From: G963691835 sp963691835
GTDB taxonomy: Bacteria; Pseudomonadota; Alphaproteobacteria; Thalassobaculales; Thalassobaculaceae
DNA length: 64,000 nucleotides
Assembly: GCA_963691835.1 (NCBI GenBank)
Contig: OY829383.1
Span: 4,154,001-4,218,000 of the forward strand
Direction of reading: 5' to 3'
Shown here: positions 41,902 to 50,338 of the stretch, piece by piece
How positions within the stretch are numbered: position 1 is the stretch's first letter
Layout: each line of letters starts with the position of its first letter
Program-made: the position numbers and the translations under genes
Notes under the pieces: model-generated
The model's input: the letters and a program-made list of their open reading frames with translations, nothing else
Database searches by the model: none
Told to the model about the DNA's origin: nothing

Positions 41902-43527
41902 TTAGATGGATCTGGCCTTCTCCCGCAGGATGAATTTCTGAACCTTCCCCGTCGAGGTCTTGGGCAGATCACCGAAGACGACGGTTTTCGGCGCTTTGAA
42001 GTGCGCCATGTTATCCCGGCAGAAAGCGATGATATCCGCCTCGGACGCCTCGGCATCCGGCTTCAGGGTGACGAACGCGCACGGCGTCTCCCCCCACTTC
42101 TCATCCGGCCGCGCGACGACCGCGGCTTCAAGAACAGCCGGATGACTGTAGAGCACCCCTTCGACCTCGATCGTTGAGATGTTCTCTCCCCCGGAGATGA
42201 TGATGTCCTTCGAGCGGTCCTTGAGCTCGATGTAGCCGTTGTCGTGCATCACGCCCAGGTCGCCGGTATGGAACCAGCCCCCCTCGAACGCCTTCTTGGT
42301 GCCGGTCGGGTTCTTCAGGTACCCCTTCATGACGATGTTGCCCCGCATGAAGACCTCACCCATGGTCTCGCCGTCTGCTGGGGTCGGCGCAAGTGTTTCG
42401 GGGTTCGCGACCATTAACCCGTCCATAACCGGATAGCGCACGCCCTGCCGCGATTTGAGAACGGCCTGCTCGTCCATTGGGAGGCCATTCCACTCCTCAT
42501 GCCATTCGCAGACCACGGCGGGGCCGTAGACCTCCGTCAGGCCGTAGACGTGCGTGACCCGAATGCCCTTCGCCTCGAGACCGGCGATCACCGATGCCGG
42601 CGGCGGAGAGGCCGCGGTCATCATCTCGACAGACTGCGGGAAATCCCTCTCCTCTTCTCCTGTCGCGTTGACCAACATGCTCATCACGATCGGCGCGCCG
42701 CAAAGATGGGTCACGCCATGGTCGGCAATGGCATCGTAGATCGGGCCCGCCGCGACGCGGCGCAGACACACATGGGTGCCGCCCAGCATGGTGATGGTCC
42801 AGGGAAAGCACCAGCCGTTGCAGTGGAACAGGGGGAGGGTCCAAAGGTAGACCGGATGGGATTTGAGCCCCCACACCATCACATTGCCCATGGCATTCAG
42901 GTAGGCGCCCCTGTGATGGTAGACGACACCCTTGGGATCCCCCGTCGTGCCAGAGGTGTAGTTGAGGGCGATCGCATCCCATTCGTCATCGGGCATGATT
43001 GGGACGAATGACGGATCCCCGCCTGCGAGGAAGACCTCGTACTCCATCTCCCCCAGAAGATCGCCGCCAGGCCCCTCGGGATCAGCGATATCGATCACAA
43101 TCGGGTTGGCCTTGGCGATGGACAGCGCCTCCCGGATGGTGGGGGCAAACTCGGTATCGGTCAGGAGAACTTTCGCCTCTCCATGGTCGAGGATGAACGC
43201 GATCGTTTCCGCATCCAGCCGGGTGTTGAGCATGTTCAGAACACCGCCGGTCATCGGCACCCCGAAGGCTGCTTCGACCGCTGCGGGGGTGTTGGGTGCC
43301 ATCACGGAGACGGTATCGCCCTTGCCAACACCCTGTGCGGCTAGAGCGGACGCAAGACGGTGGCAGCGGTCCCGGGTCTCCGACCATGTCCAGCGAAGCC
43401 GGCCATGAATGATCGACGGTCTTGTGGGAAAGACGAACGCCGTCCGCGTCAGGAATGACAGAGGGCTGAGCGGCACATAGTTCGCGGGTGTTTTGTCGAG
43501 ATCCGTCTCAAACGGATGACCGGACAT
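41902..43527 (-). CDS. Acyl-CoA synthetase (AMP-forming), paralogue 1
   Basis: A 541-residue ANL-superfamily ligase. Motifs are the P-loop YTSGTTGDPKGVVYHHRGAY near residue 190, YGLTEVYGP, FHTGDLGVMHDNGY, DRSKDIIISGGENIS and the catalytic-Lys motif KTSTGKVQKF near the C-terminus. It belongs to the medium-chain/methylmercaptopropionate-CoA ligase-like group (LPLFHCNGWCFPW is typical), but the substrate cannot be fixed. A close paralogue (by eye well over half identical) lies at 52366-53994. The gene precedes the small ABM-type protein on the same strand and is divergent from the DksA-like gene. Confidence 0.92.
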   Translation of the reverse strand: MSGHPFETDLDKTPANYVPLSPLSFLTRTAFVFPTRPSIIHGRLRWTWSETRDRCHRLASALAAQGVGKGDTVSVMAPNTPAAVEAAFGVPMTGGVLNMLNTRLDAETIAFILDHGEAKVLLTDTEFAPTIREALSIAKANPIVIDIADPEGPGGDLLGEMEYEVFLAGGDPSFVPIMPDDEWDAIALNYTSGTTGDPKGVVYHHRGAYLNAMGNVMVWGLKSHPVYLWTLPLFHCNGWCFPWTITMLGGTHVCLRRVAAGPIYDAIADHGVTHLCGAPIVMSMLVNATGEEERDFPQSVEMMTAASPPPASVIAGLEAKGIRVTHVYGLTEVYGPAVVCEWHEEWNGLPMDEQAVLKSRQGVRYPVMDGLMVANPETLAPTPADGETMGEVFMRGNIVMKGYLKNPTGTKKAFEGGWFHTGDLGVMHDNGYIELKDRSKDIIISGGENISTIEVEGVLYSHPAVLEAAVVARPDEKWGETPCAFVTLKPDAEASEADIIAFCRDNMAHFKAPKTVVFGDLPKTSTGKVQKFILREKARSI

Positions 43528-43638
43528 AGGCGCGTCTCCCAGGCGATCTTTTCAGCTTTTCCGCACCGTAGCCGTGGCGATGGCCGCTTGCAACGGGCGC
43601 TCCTTTCCTTTCCCAGAACCCAGTGTCATCCTTTTGTT

Positions 43639-43974
43639 ATGAGCATCGACGTCGACCATTTCGAAGCCCTTCTGAAGGCCCGCCGGGCGGAAACGGAAGC
43701 GCTGTTGAACTCAGCAGCCGAGAGTGCCGCCCCTGTGACACTCGACCAAACGCGGGTCGGACGCTTGTCCCGCATGGACGCCCTTCAGCAGCAGGCAATG
43801 GCGCAGGAAACGGAGCGTCGGCGAAAGCTCGACCTCATGCGCATCGATGCGGCCCTCGCCCGGATCGAGGCGGATGACTACGGATGGTGCGTGACGTGCG
43901 GTGAAGAGATACCAGAGGCGCGTCTAACCTTTGATCCGGCGGCGCCGACACGCGTGGACTGCGCCAAGGGCTAG
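43639..43974 (+). CDS. DksA/TraR-family protein with incomplete zinc finger
   Basis: 111 residues. A helical coiled-coil part (residues 1-80) is followed by a DksA-type finger, YGWCVTCGEEIPEARLTF. The start at ATG 43639 (MSIDVDHFE) fits; the longer frame from 43516 overlaps the divergent acyl-CoA synthetase. The canonical finger is C-x2-C-x17-C-x2-C; here the third position is Arg (PTRVDC), leaving three cysteines. Related short proteins can bind the RNA polymerase secondary channel, and cysteine-poor DksA variants work without zinc or under oxidative stress. Whether it binds polymerase is unknown. Confidence 0.85.
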   Translation: MSIDVDHFEALLKARRAETEALLNSAAESAAPVTLDQTRVGRLSRMDALQQQAMAQETERRRKLDLMRIDAALARIEADDYGWCVTCGEEIPEARLTFDPAAPTRVDCAKG

Positions 43975-43981
43975 TGCGCCC

Positions 43982-44398
43982 CTAACGCTGTTTTCTATCT
44001 TTTGAGGCTTCTTTACGCTCGGCATCACGCTGTCTCGCTTCCGCGCGCTGATCGCTCGGGGCCCCACCCTCTGTTCTGTAGGGTGACCGGCCGAAGGGCT
44101 GACTGCGAATGGCCTCAACGTGACCCGAGTCCCAAGGGCGGTCGGAGACACGCTCGATCCGCTCTTCAACCCATTCCTCTGATGCGGTCACACCTTTGTA
44201 AATGAGGAAGTGGAGGCCGAAAACGAAGCTCCAGCCCAGCATGAGCCAGAAGCTGCCCCAACCGTCGAGTAGAAGGACATCAACGATCCCTGCCGCCAGC
44301 ATCCCGGCACCGAAAAAGAGTCCATGCCGCGGAAATAGGGATGCGATGGTCCCTGCCGCCGAACCGATCTTCCTCTCCAGTGTCCCGAGATCTTCCAT
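43982..44398 (-). CDS. Small two-TM membrane protein
   Basis: A 138-residue protein with two closely spaced helices (about residues 25-44 and 48-68), an amphipathic segment (ASEEWVEERIERVSDRPW) and a highly charged basic/acidic tail that should be cytoplasmic. The layout resembles the small 2TM-domain family. It lies 6 bp downstream of another small membrane protein gene on the same strand, so the two are probably co-expressed. No function can be assigned. Confidence 0.68.
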   Translation of the reverse strand: MEDLGTLERKIGSAAGTIASLFPRHGLFFGAGMLAAGIVDVLLLDGWGSFWLMLGWSFVFGLHFLIYKGVTASEEWVEERIERVSDRPWDSGHVEAIRSQPFGRSPYRTEGGAPSDQRAEARQRDAERKEASKDRKQR

Positions 44399-44404
44399 GA
44401 TCGC

Positions 44405-44884
44405 TCAGAACAGCTTCCGGCGGGGCTTATCCTCCGGCGGCCGCGACGGCAACGTGGGATAAGCCCGCGCGATGCGCACGAGCCGAAGGCTGTACCGAAG
44501 CAGGCCGACCATGACCGCCAAGAGCAGAAGCTGATCGAACATCGCCATCTGTTTGGGAAAACCAAAGATCGCGACCGTCCCGATGACCGCAAGGGGGGCT
44601 GTCGTGATCCACACCGCGGAGACCACCACTTTGGTTACCGCCAAAACGGCAGCGGCGGCGACAATTGTGACGCAGTACACCCCTGCCACGGCCGATGGAC
44701 CAAAGGGCAGCTTCCCGGCGAGTGAGATCACCGTGAGAACCAGAAAGCACGTAGCCAGCAGGACCGAATAGAAGAACAGTTCGCTATGGGCCTGCTCCCG
44801 GCTCAACGCCTCCACGCGCCGGGTGTAGGGCGTGGCCTGATCATCCCACACATACCGCCGGATATAGCGCTGCCAATCGATCAT
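44405..44884 (-). CDS. Four-TM hypothetical membrane protein
   Basis: 159 residues from ATG 44884 (MIDWQRYIRRYVWDD); the longer frame to 44989 adds unconvincing sequence. After a charged N-terminal region there are about four hydrophobic helices (residues 36-56, 61-85, 88-108 and 113-131) and a basic Pro-rich tail. No motif is recognised. It pairs with the two-TM protein gene downstream and sits between the TRAP operon and the DksA-like gene. Confidence 0.65.
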   Translation of the reverse strand: MIDWQRYIRRYVWDDQATPYTRRVEALSREQAHSELFFYSVLLATCFLVLTVISLAGKLPFGPSAVAGVYCVTIVAAAAVLAVTKVVVSAVWITTAPLAVIGTVAIFGFPKQMAMFDQLLLLAVMVGLLRYSLRLVRIARAYPTLPSRPPEDKPRRKLF

Positions 44885-45046
44885 CGCGTGGTCGTTCCGT
44901 TGGTCCGTCTCAGCCGTCACCCACCATCTGAGCGGACGGTCACAGATGCCATATGCGCTACAAAAAACGGAGCGCAAGGCCTCTGCCACCGCTCCGTTCC
45001 TGGCGACCGCCCTAAGGCCGCCGCGTTATTCGCCGCTGACGTGGCG

Positions 45047-45811
45047 TCAGCTGTTACCGCCAAGAACTTTCTTGGTCTTTTCCTCGAGCTCTTCGTCGAT
45101 GGACTTGTCGAGGTCGACCTTGAGGCGCTCTTTGCCCTCCATGCGGTCGCCTTCTTCTTCCGGCCATTCCAGCGTCATCAACGGATACCGGAGATCACGG
45201 GGACCGAAGAGAATGACAAAGCTCTGCAGCCACACGGAGATGCCCGCGAGAAGCGCGACGACTAGGCCAATCACCAGGATCGTCTTGATGATCCAACGGT
45301 TGGAGAGACCGACAAGCGAGGCGGAGACTTCACCGATTGCCCAAGAGTCGTAAGCGAAGATCGACGCGAAGTAGATCAGCACCAAAGCGAACGGGATCAG
45401 GAAGATCGTGCAGCCGATCATTTCGGTCCACGCCTTCTTCCGGAACGCCAAGCTCTCACGCACCAAGTCCACCCGGACGTGGGTGTTGTTGATGTAGCCG
45501 TAGCCCAGGACCATCGCGAACAAGGCGGTGTGCACGTGCCACTGCATCTCCTGCAGCAGCGTGCTCTGGAACATCACGCCGAACGGTCCGGCCGCTTCGA
45601 TGATGTCGATCTGGAACTTGCCCGTCTTCCGAAGGACGACGTCAAAGACCGTGAACAACACCAGCGGCACGAACAGAAGCGACGAGACCTTGCCCGCCCA
45701 TTCAACGATGGTGCGAAGGAACTCAACGACACTGTTGAGCGCTTCTGCAGTCCCCCGGCTCAGGAACGAGCCCTGCCCGCCGGATTGGAGTGTGGAGTCG
45801 TCGGATACCAT
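45047..45811 (-). CDS. TRAP transporter small permease (DctQ family), second system
   Basis: A 254-residue membrane protein with four helices (about residues 42-62, 82-105, 131-155 and 175-198) and a long acidic/basic C-terminal tail, larger than the DctQ at 13898. The size and the companion 512-residue permease place it with the larger TRAP group that handles keto acids, mannitol-like or chloroaromatic substrates. A GGAGAGG ribosome site precedes ATG 45811, 19 bp after the large permease stop. Confidence 0.85.
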   Translation of the reverse strand: MVSDDSTLQSGGQGSFLSRGTAEALNSVVEFLRTIVEWAGKVSSLLFVPLVLFTVFDVVLRKTGKFQIDIIEAAGPFGVMFQSTLLQEMQWHVHTALFAMVLGYGYINNTHVRVDLVRESLAFRKKAWTEMIGCTIFLIPFALVLIYFASIFAYDSWAIGEVSASLVGLSNRWIIKTILVIGLVVALLAGISVWLQSFVILFGPRDLRYPLMTLEWPEEEGDRMEGKERLKVDLDKSIDEELEEKTKKVLGGNS

Positions 45812-45830
45812 TTCCCTCTCCTTTCCGAAC

Positions 45831-47369
45831 TCAGCCGTGGACCACGTGCATCAGCCACAGCGCCATGCCCGGGAATGCCAGCAGCATGACGACGCCGATC
45901 ACCTGAAGCGTCACGAAGGGGATGATGCCCTTGTAGACATCGGTGATCTTGATCTCCTTGGGCGCAATGCCCTTCAGGTAGAACAAGGCGAAGCCGAAGG
46001 GTGGTGTCAGGAACGATGTCTGCAGGTTCACCGCCACCAGAATGATGAACCAGACTTTGAGGTCTTCGGACGCAACGTGATCACCGAAGTCGAGGCCGGC
46101 GACGAGCGGCGCGAACACCGGCAGGACGATCAGCGTGATCTCAATCCAGTCCAAGAAGAACCCGAGGAAGAACACAACGCCCATGATCAAGAACAGGAGG
46201 CCCCAGGCGTCCAGGCCGGCACGCTCGATGATCAGATGCTCGACGATGTCGTCACCACCGAGTGACCGGTAGACATAGGCGAAGCAAGTGGCCGAAACGA
46301 TGATGAAGAAGATCATCGCGACCGTCTTCGCCGAGGTCTGGCAGACCGCGTAGATCGTGGACGGGTTCAGACGCCGGTTGAAGGCGGCGAGCAAGCTCGC
46401 ACCGAAGGCACCGACGGCTCCCGCCTCGGACGGGGTCGCCCAGCCGAGCAGGATCGAGCCCTTGATAAGGGTGATCAGTGCCACCGGCGGGATGAACGCC
46501 CGCAGGATCAGCGGCCCCATCTCACCCTTTGGCACGTTGAGAAGGTGGCCCGGCAGCGGGGGGGCGATCTTCGGATTAACGCCCGCGACCGTCGCCACGA
46601 ACACCAGGTAGAACAGCGCCAGCGTAAGTCCGGGGACAACCGCGGCCATGAAGACGTTACCCACGGAGACCTGCAGCAGGTCCGCCATGATGATCAGCAT
46701 GATGCTGGGTGGGATCAGAATGCCCAGCGTGCCCGATGCCGCGATCACGCCGCAGGAAAGCGCGTGGCTGTAGCCTTGGCGCATCATAGTCGGAAGCGCG
46801 AGTGCGGTCATCATTGTCACAGAGGCGCCGATGATGCCGGTCATGGCGGCCAGGACCGTGCCCATAATCGTCACCGCAAGCGCGAGCGCGCCCGGGACGC
46901 GCTTCAGGAGCACCTGCACGCAGTAAAGCAGATCGTTCGCGATACCGCTTCGTTCCATCATGACGCCCATGAAGACGAAGCCCGGCACGGCGACAAGAAC
47001 GAGGTTCTCCGCGGCACCGCCCCAGATGCGGGGCAGGAAGTTGAAGAACTCGATCAGCGAGAAAACTTCGAGAGAGTAGCCGAGCATCCCGTAGACGAAC
47101 GACAGTCCGCCCAGGATGAAGGCCACCGGATAGCCGCTGAAAAGCAGGATCGCGAGTGTAAGGAACATCAGGATCGGGAGATATTCCTGCGCTGTGTAGA
47201 GCAGCGCCTCGCTGAAGCCGATCTCGTCCTCGACCATGTAGTAGATCGTGGTTTCGTATACGAGGTAACCGGCCCCCAGTGTCACCAATAAGATGATACC
47301 GAGAAGGACCGTGCCGGCGTTCAGGAATCCTCCTGACTTGCCGCTCTCCTCGAGGTTCGTGTCCGCCAT
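45831..47369 (-). CDS. TRAP transporter large permease (DctM family), second system
   Basis: A 512-residue polytopic protein with DctM signatures: MTGIIGASVTMMTALALP near residue 175, SGTLGILIPPSIMLIIMADL near residue 208, ATPSEAGAVGAFGASLLAAF near residue 300 and LQTSFLTPPFGFALFYLKG near residue 455. It is longer than the first-system permease because of extra N-terminal helices, as in the large-TRAP subgroup. It lies between the binding protein (107 bp upstream, with a stem-loop in the gap) and the small permease. Confidence 0.92.
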   Translation of the reverse strand: MADTNLEESGKSGGFLNAGTVLLGIILLVTLGAGYLVYETTIYYMVEDEIGFSEALLYTAQEYLPILMFLTLAILLFSGYPVAFILGGLSFVYGMLGYSLEVFSLIEFFNFLPRIWGGAAENLVLVAVPGFVFMGVMMERSGIANDLLYCVQVLLKRVPGALALAVTIMGTVLAAMTGIIGASVTMMTALALPTMMRQGYSHALSCGVIAASGTLGILIPPSIMLIIMADLLQVSVGNVFMAAVVPGLTLALFYLVFVATVAGVNPKIAPPLPGHLLNVPKGEMGPLILRAFIPPVALITLIKGSILLGWATPSEAGAVGAFGASLLAAFNRRLNPSTIYAVCQTSAKTVAMIFFIIVSATCFAYVYRSLGGDDIVEHLIIERAGLDAWGLLFLIMGVVFFLGFFLDWIEITLIVLPVFAPLVAGLDFGDHVASEDLKVWFIILVAVNLQTSFLTPPFGFALFYLKGIAPKEIKITDVYKGIIPFVTLQVIGVVMLLAFPGMALWLMHVVHG

Positions 47370-47417
47370 GATCTGGACCGCTCGCTTTTCAGTTCCGGAG
47401 TCTGGTTCGAATGAGTT

Positions 47418-47447
47418 GACCGGAGCCCGACAAGGCGGGCTCCGGTC
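47418..47447 (-). other. Stem-loop between TRAP binding-protein and permease genes
   Basis: GACCGGAGCCCG and CGGGCTCCGGTC form a perfect 12-bp stem with a 6-nt loop in the gap between the second-system binding protein and large permease. On the transcribed strand no T-run follows, so it is more likely a stability or attenuation element than a terminator. Confidence 0.65.
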
Positions 47448-47476
47448 TCAAGTCCTGGGAAGGACCTGACCGTTGC

Positions 47477-48553
47477 TTACTTCAGGTAGGAGCCCTTCAT
47501 GGACTGGGCATCACCCCAGATCGCATACTGCTCACGGAAAGCGAAGTAGCTCTCAGCGAACTTCTTGAAGGTCTCGTCCGTCTGGGAGTCCTCGGCGACA
47601 ACGTCGACCCAGGCCTTCTCAAACGCGGCAAGCTGATTGTCGTTCCAACGCTGAACAACCACGCCGTGGTCCTTCTGCATCTTCTGCATGGCGGCCGGGT
47701 TCAGGGCTTCCGTCTCGGCGTACGTGTACATGACCTCGTTGCCCGCGGCGACTTCGATCATCTTCTTGTACTGGTCAGGAAGGTCGTTGAACTTGGTCCG
47801 GTTCATCAGGATCTCGGAAACCGAAACCTGCTGGTGCCAGCCCGGGAAGTAGTTGTTCTTGGCGATCTGATAGAAACCGTAGTCGATGTCCATGTTCGGC
47901 ATCGAGAACTCGGTCGCATCGATAACACCACGCTCAAGCGCGGGATAAATGTCCGCACCGGCGAGGAGCTGCGTGGACACGCCCAGCTTCGTCATGACCT
48001 TCGCGCCGAGACCGAAGAAGCGCATCTTCATGCCCTTCAGTTCGTCGAGCGAGCCAACCGGCTCTTTAAACCAACCGGAGGTCTCCGGGCCGATGGCCAA
48101 GCAGTCAAACGCAACCAGATCGTGCTTCGCATAGATCTCGTCCCGAATGTCGTTGCCGCCGCCGAACCACTTCCAGCCGATGAACTCACCGATCTGCGGG
48201 CCGAACGGAACCGCCGTCATGAACGACAGGCCAGGATATTTGCCAGTGTGGTAACCCGGCGTGGTCCAGCAGGACTCGACCGAGCCCTTGGACGCGGCGT
48301 CAAAGCACTCAAGCGCCGGAACGAGGGCGCCCGGCTCGAAGAACTTCACCTCGAACTTACCGCCGGACATGGCGCTGATGTTCTCTTCAAAGCGCTTACC
48401 GGACCAGCCAAGGTGCGAAACGTTCGAACCCCAAGCCGACTGCATCTTCCACTTGACGCGCTTCTGTGCGGACGCGTCGCCGGCGGCACCAAGAGCCACC
48501 GCACCGGCCACGGCGGCGAACGCCAAAGTCCGGAAAATAGTTTTCGTACCCAT
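47477..48553 (-). CDS. TRAP transporter substrate-binding protein (TakP-like), second system
   Basis: A 358-residue periplasmic protein with a signal peptide (cleavage after GDASA). The pattern is that of the TakP/keto-acid and mannitol/chloroaromatic DctP subgroup: WKMQSAWGSNVSHLG at the mature N-terminus, the substrate-carboxylate segment around GLGAKVMTKLG, and ADIYPALERGVIDATEFSMP near residue 200. GGAGG precedes ATG 48553. The substrate is probably a hydroxy- or keto-carboxylate, but this is inference. It heads the operon; its upstream region (48554-48985) is unusually structured. Confidence 0.9.
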   Translation of the reverse strand: MGTKTIFRTLAFAAVAGAVALGAAGDASAQKRVKWKMQSAWGSNVSHLGWSGKRFEENISAMSGGKFEVKFFEPGALVPALECFDAASKGSVESCWTTPGYHTGKYPGLSFMTAVPFGPQIGEFIGWKWFGGGNDIRDEIYAKHDLVAFDCLAIGPETSGWFKEPVGSLDELKGMKMRFFGLGAKVMTKLGVSTQLLAGADIYPALERGVIDATEFSMPNMDIDYGFYQIAKNNYFPGWHQQVSVSEILMNRTKFNDLPDQYKKMIEVAAGNEVMYTYAETEALNPAAMQKMQKDHGVVVQRWNDNQLAAFEKAWVDVVAEDSQTDETFKKFAESYFAFREQYAIWGDAQSMKGSYLK

Positions 48554-48680
48554 CGAAATGAGTCCTCCCTAGTTCGTTCACGCGACGACGTGGCCCAAAG
48601 GGCCGCGACGCGCTTCCCCAAGTGTGGCGACCCACCGTCGCCGAGTTTACGGGTGTGCCAGATTTGCCACTCCCATGGCC

Positions 48681-48707
48681 CCGGAAGTTGTCCTTCCGGA
48701 TTTTTTT
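48681..48707 (+). terminator. Strong intrinsic terminator on the plus strand without an upstream gene
   Basis: CCGGAAG and CTTCCGG form a perfect 7-bp stem with a 5-nt loop, followed by a run of seven T residues at 48701-48707. It points in the plus direction, yet every annotated gene for more than 4 kb upstream is on the minus strand. It therefore either stops antisense transcription into the region or ends an unannotated plus-strand small RNA. Confidence 0.65.
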
Positions 48708-48856
48708 GCCGGGGGGGCTTGAAACCCCTTCACCGGTCGTTCGTTTCAGCGAGCCTACGACAGGCGCAGGATCCATACAATCCCACCCGTTCAACGGAAA
48801 GGACGTATCACCGAGACCGAAAGGTTCACGATTCCGACGCATTAAGCAAGGGAAAG

Positions 48857-48899
48857 AGGTCCCGTTCACACAGTTCCGTGAACATGCGCGGTGGGACCT
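48857..48899. other. Nested hairpin
   Basis: An outer 7-bp stem (AGGTCCC at 48857-48863 with GGGACCT at 48893-48899) encloses an adjacent inner 6-bp stem (GTTCAC at 48864-48869 with GTGAAC at 48878-48883). Two coaxial perfect stems in one 43-nt element suggest a structured RNA or leader element rather than chance. Confidence 0.4.
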
Positions 48900-48959
48900 A
48901 TTAAAATTCAGTGGATTTACGCGAACCTATTCAACCATACGAATACGTACTTGCGCACA

Positions 48960-48985
48960 GGGTTTCACGTTTCGATGTGAAACCC
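48960..48985 (-). terminator. 9-bp hairpin directly after the acyl-CoA dehydrogenase stop
   Basis: GGGTTTCAC and GTGAAACCC pair perfectly with an 8-nt loop, abutting the stop codon at 48986. There is no T-tract on the minus strand. It probably marks the 3' end of the dehydrogenase message or protects it. Confidence 0.45.
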
Positions 48986-50161
48986 CTAATAGGAACGCGG
49001 TAACCCGAGAACGTGCTCGGCCAAATGCGCCAGGATCAGATTCGTAGAGATCGGGGCGACCTGATAGAGCCGGGCCTCGCGGAACTTTCTTTCTACGTCA
49101 TACTCTTCCGCGAAACCGAACCCGCCGTGCGTCTGCAAACAGGCTTCACCGGCCGCCCAAGCAGCTTCCGAGGCAAGCATCTTCGCCATATTCGCTTCCG
49201 GACCACACGGCTCCCCGTTCTCGAAAAGACGCATGGCCTTCTCCGCCATAAGTGCGGCAGCTTCGGTTTGCGCGTAGGAGCGGGCGATCGGGAACTGAAT
49301 TCCTTGATTCTGGCCAATGGGCCGACCGAATACCACACGCTCCTTGGCGTATGCGGATGCCGTGTTGATGAACCATTTTGCATCCCCAAGGCTCTCATGC
49401 GCGATTAGGATGCGCTCAGCGTTCATCCCGTCCAGGATGTAGCGGAAGCCCTTGCCCTCTTCGCCAATCAGGTTCTCGGCGGGGACCTCGAGATTGTCGA
49501 AAAACACCTCCGTCGAGGAATGATTCACCATCGCCCGGATCGGACGAATTTCGACTCCATTTCCCAACGCCGACCGGAGATCGACGATGAACACTGACAA
49601 GCCGTCTGTCCGCTTGGCCACCTGGTCCTTTGGCGTTGTCCTGGCCAGCAACAGCATCAGATCCGAATGCTCAGCCCGGGATGTCCAGACCTTCTGACCG
49701 TTGACGATGTACTTGTCGTTCCCCTCCTTCACCGCGGTGGTGCGGAGAGAGAGCGTGTCCGTGCCGCTGGTCGGCTCGGTAACGCCGAATGCCTGCAGCC
49801 GAAGCTCGCCACTCGCGATCTTGGGAAGATACGCCTGCTTCTGAGCCTCGCTGCCGTGCCGCAGCAACGTGCCCATGATATACATCTGCGCATGGCAGGC
49901 GCCGCCGTTGCAGCCGGTCTCATGGATCTCCTGCAGGATCGCCGCCGCCGCGGATAGCGGCAGCCCAGCACCGCCGTACTCTTCGGGGATCAGCACGGAC
50001 AGATAGCCGGACTCGGTCAGTTCCTGGACGAACTCGGTCGGGTACGCCCGGTCCTTGTCTTTCTCGCGCCAATACTCTCCGGGGAACCGCGCACAAAGCT
50101 GACGGACCGCGTTGCGGATCTCTGCGATCACATCGCTATGGCTGGAATGATCGTCCGGCAT
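48986..50161 (-). CDS. Acyl-CoA dehydrogenase
   Basis: A flavoprotein of about 391 residues that introduces a 2,3-double bond into an acyl-CoA and passes electrons to ETF. Family signatures are VTEPTSGTDTLSLRTTA near residue 130, NGQKVWTSRAEHSD near residue 157, ERVVFGRPIGQNQGIQFPIA near residue 275 and LQTHGGFGFAEEYDVER near residue 345. ATG 50161 lies 8 nt after AAGGAG and is preferred to GTG 50170, which abuts the ribosome site. The catalytic Glu position cannot be assigned with certainty. Context with two acyl-CoA synthetases in the same region suggests catabolism of an unusual short or branched acid. Confidence 0.92.
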   Translation of the reverse strand: MPDDHSSHSDVIAEIRNAVRQLCARFPGEYWREKDKDRAYPTEFVQELTESGYLSVLIPEEYGGAGLPLSAAAAILQEIHETGCNGGACHAQMYIMGTLLRHGSEAQKQAYLPKIASGELRLQAFGVTEPTSGTDTLSLRTTAVKEGNDKYIVNGQKVWTSRAEHSDLMLLLARTTPKDQVAKRTDGLSVFIVDLRSALGNGVEIRPIRAMVNHSSTEVFFDNLEVPAENLIGEEGKGFRYILDGMNAERILIAHESLGDAKWFINTASAYAKERVVFGRPIGQNQGIQFPIARSYAQTEAAALMAEKAMRLFENGEPCGPEANMAKMLASEAAWAAGEACLQTHGGFGFAEEYDVERKFREARLYQVAPISTNLILAHLAEHVLGLPRSY

Positions 50162-50338
50162 TTTGGGCACTCCTTAGGCATTCGTCAGGTTGGGGCCGGT
50201 CCGGCCGGAACATCGCACAAAAGGCTGATATCGCAAGACCTGTGGGGCGCGAGGCCCTGTCCGTGACAATATCCCTTCTGTTAACCGTCGGCGCGGCTCC
50301 GACCGCCGGACACCGTCGGCAATGGATGGAGAAGGCTC

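Larger units (their letters stand above)
48554..48985. other. 432-bp structured intergenic region, possible RNA locus
   Basis: The longest gene-free stretch in the window, between the second TRAP operon and the acyl-CoA dehydrogenase gene (both minus strand). It holds the promoter and leader of the TRAP operon, a plus-strand intrinsic terminator at 48681-48707, GC hairpins just before that (GGCCCAAAGGGCC; GGCGAC paired with GTCGCC), a nested hairpin at 48857-48899, and a hairpin directly after the dehydrogenase stop. Long frames crossing it show no protein-like features. Confidence 0.5.

Noticed and set aside
47666..48904. A 412-residue plus-strand frame covering the TRAP binding-protein gene and the structured intergenic region
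   Set aside because: It lies opposite a strong DctP gene, its composition is shadow-like, and it runs through a perfect intrinsic terminator.
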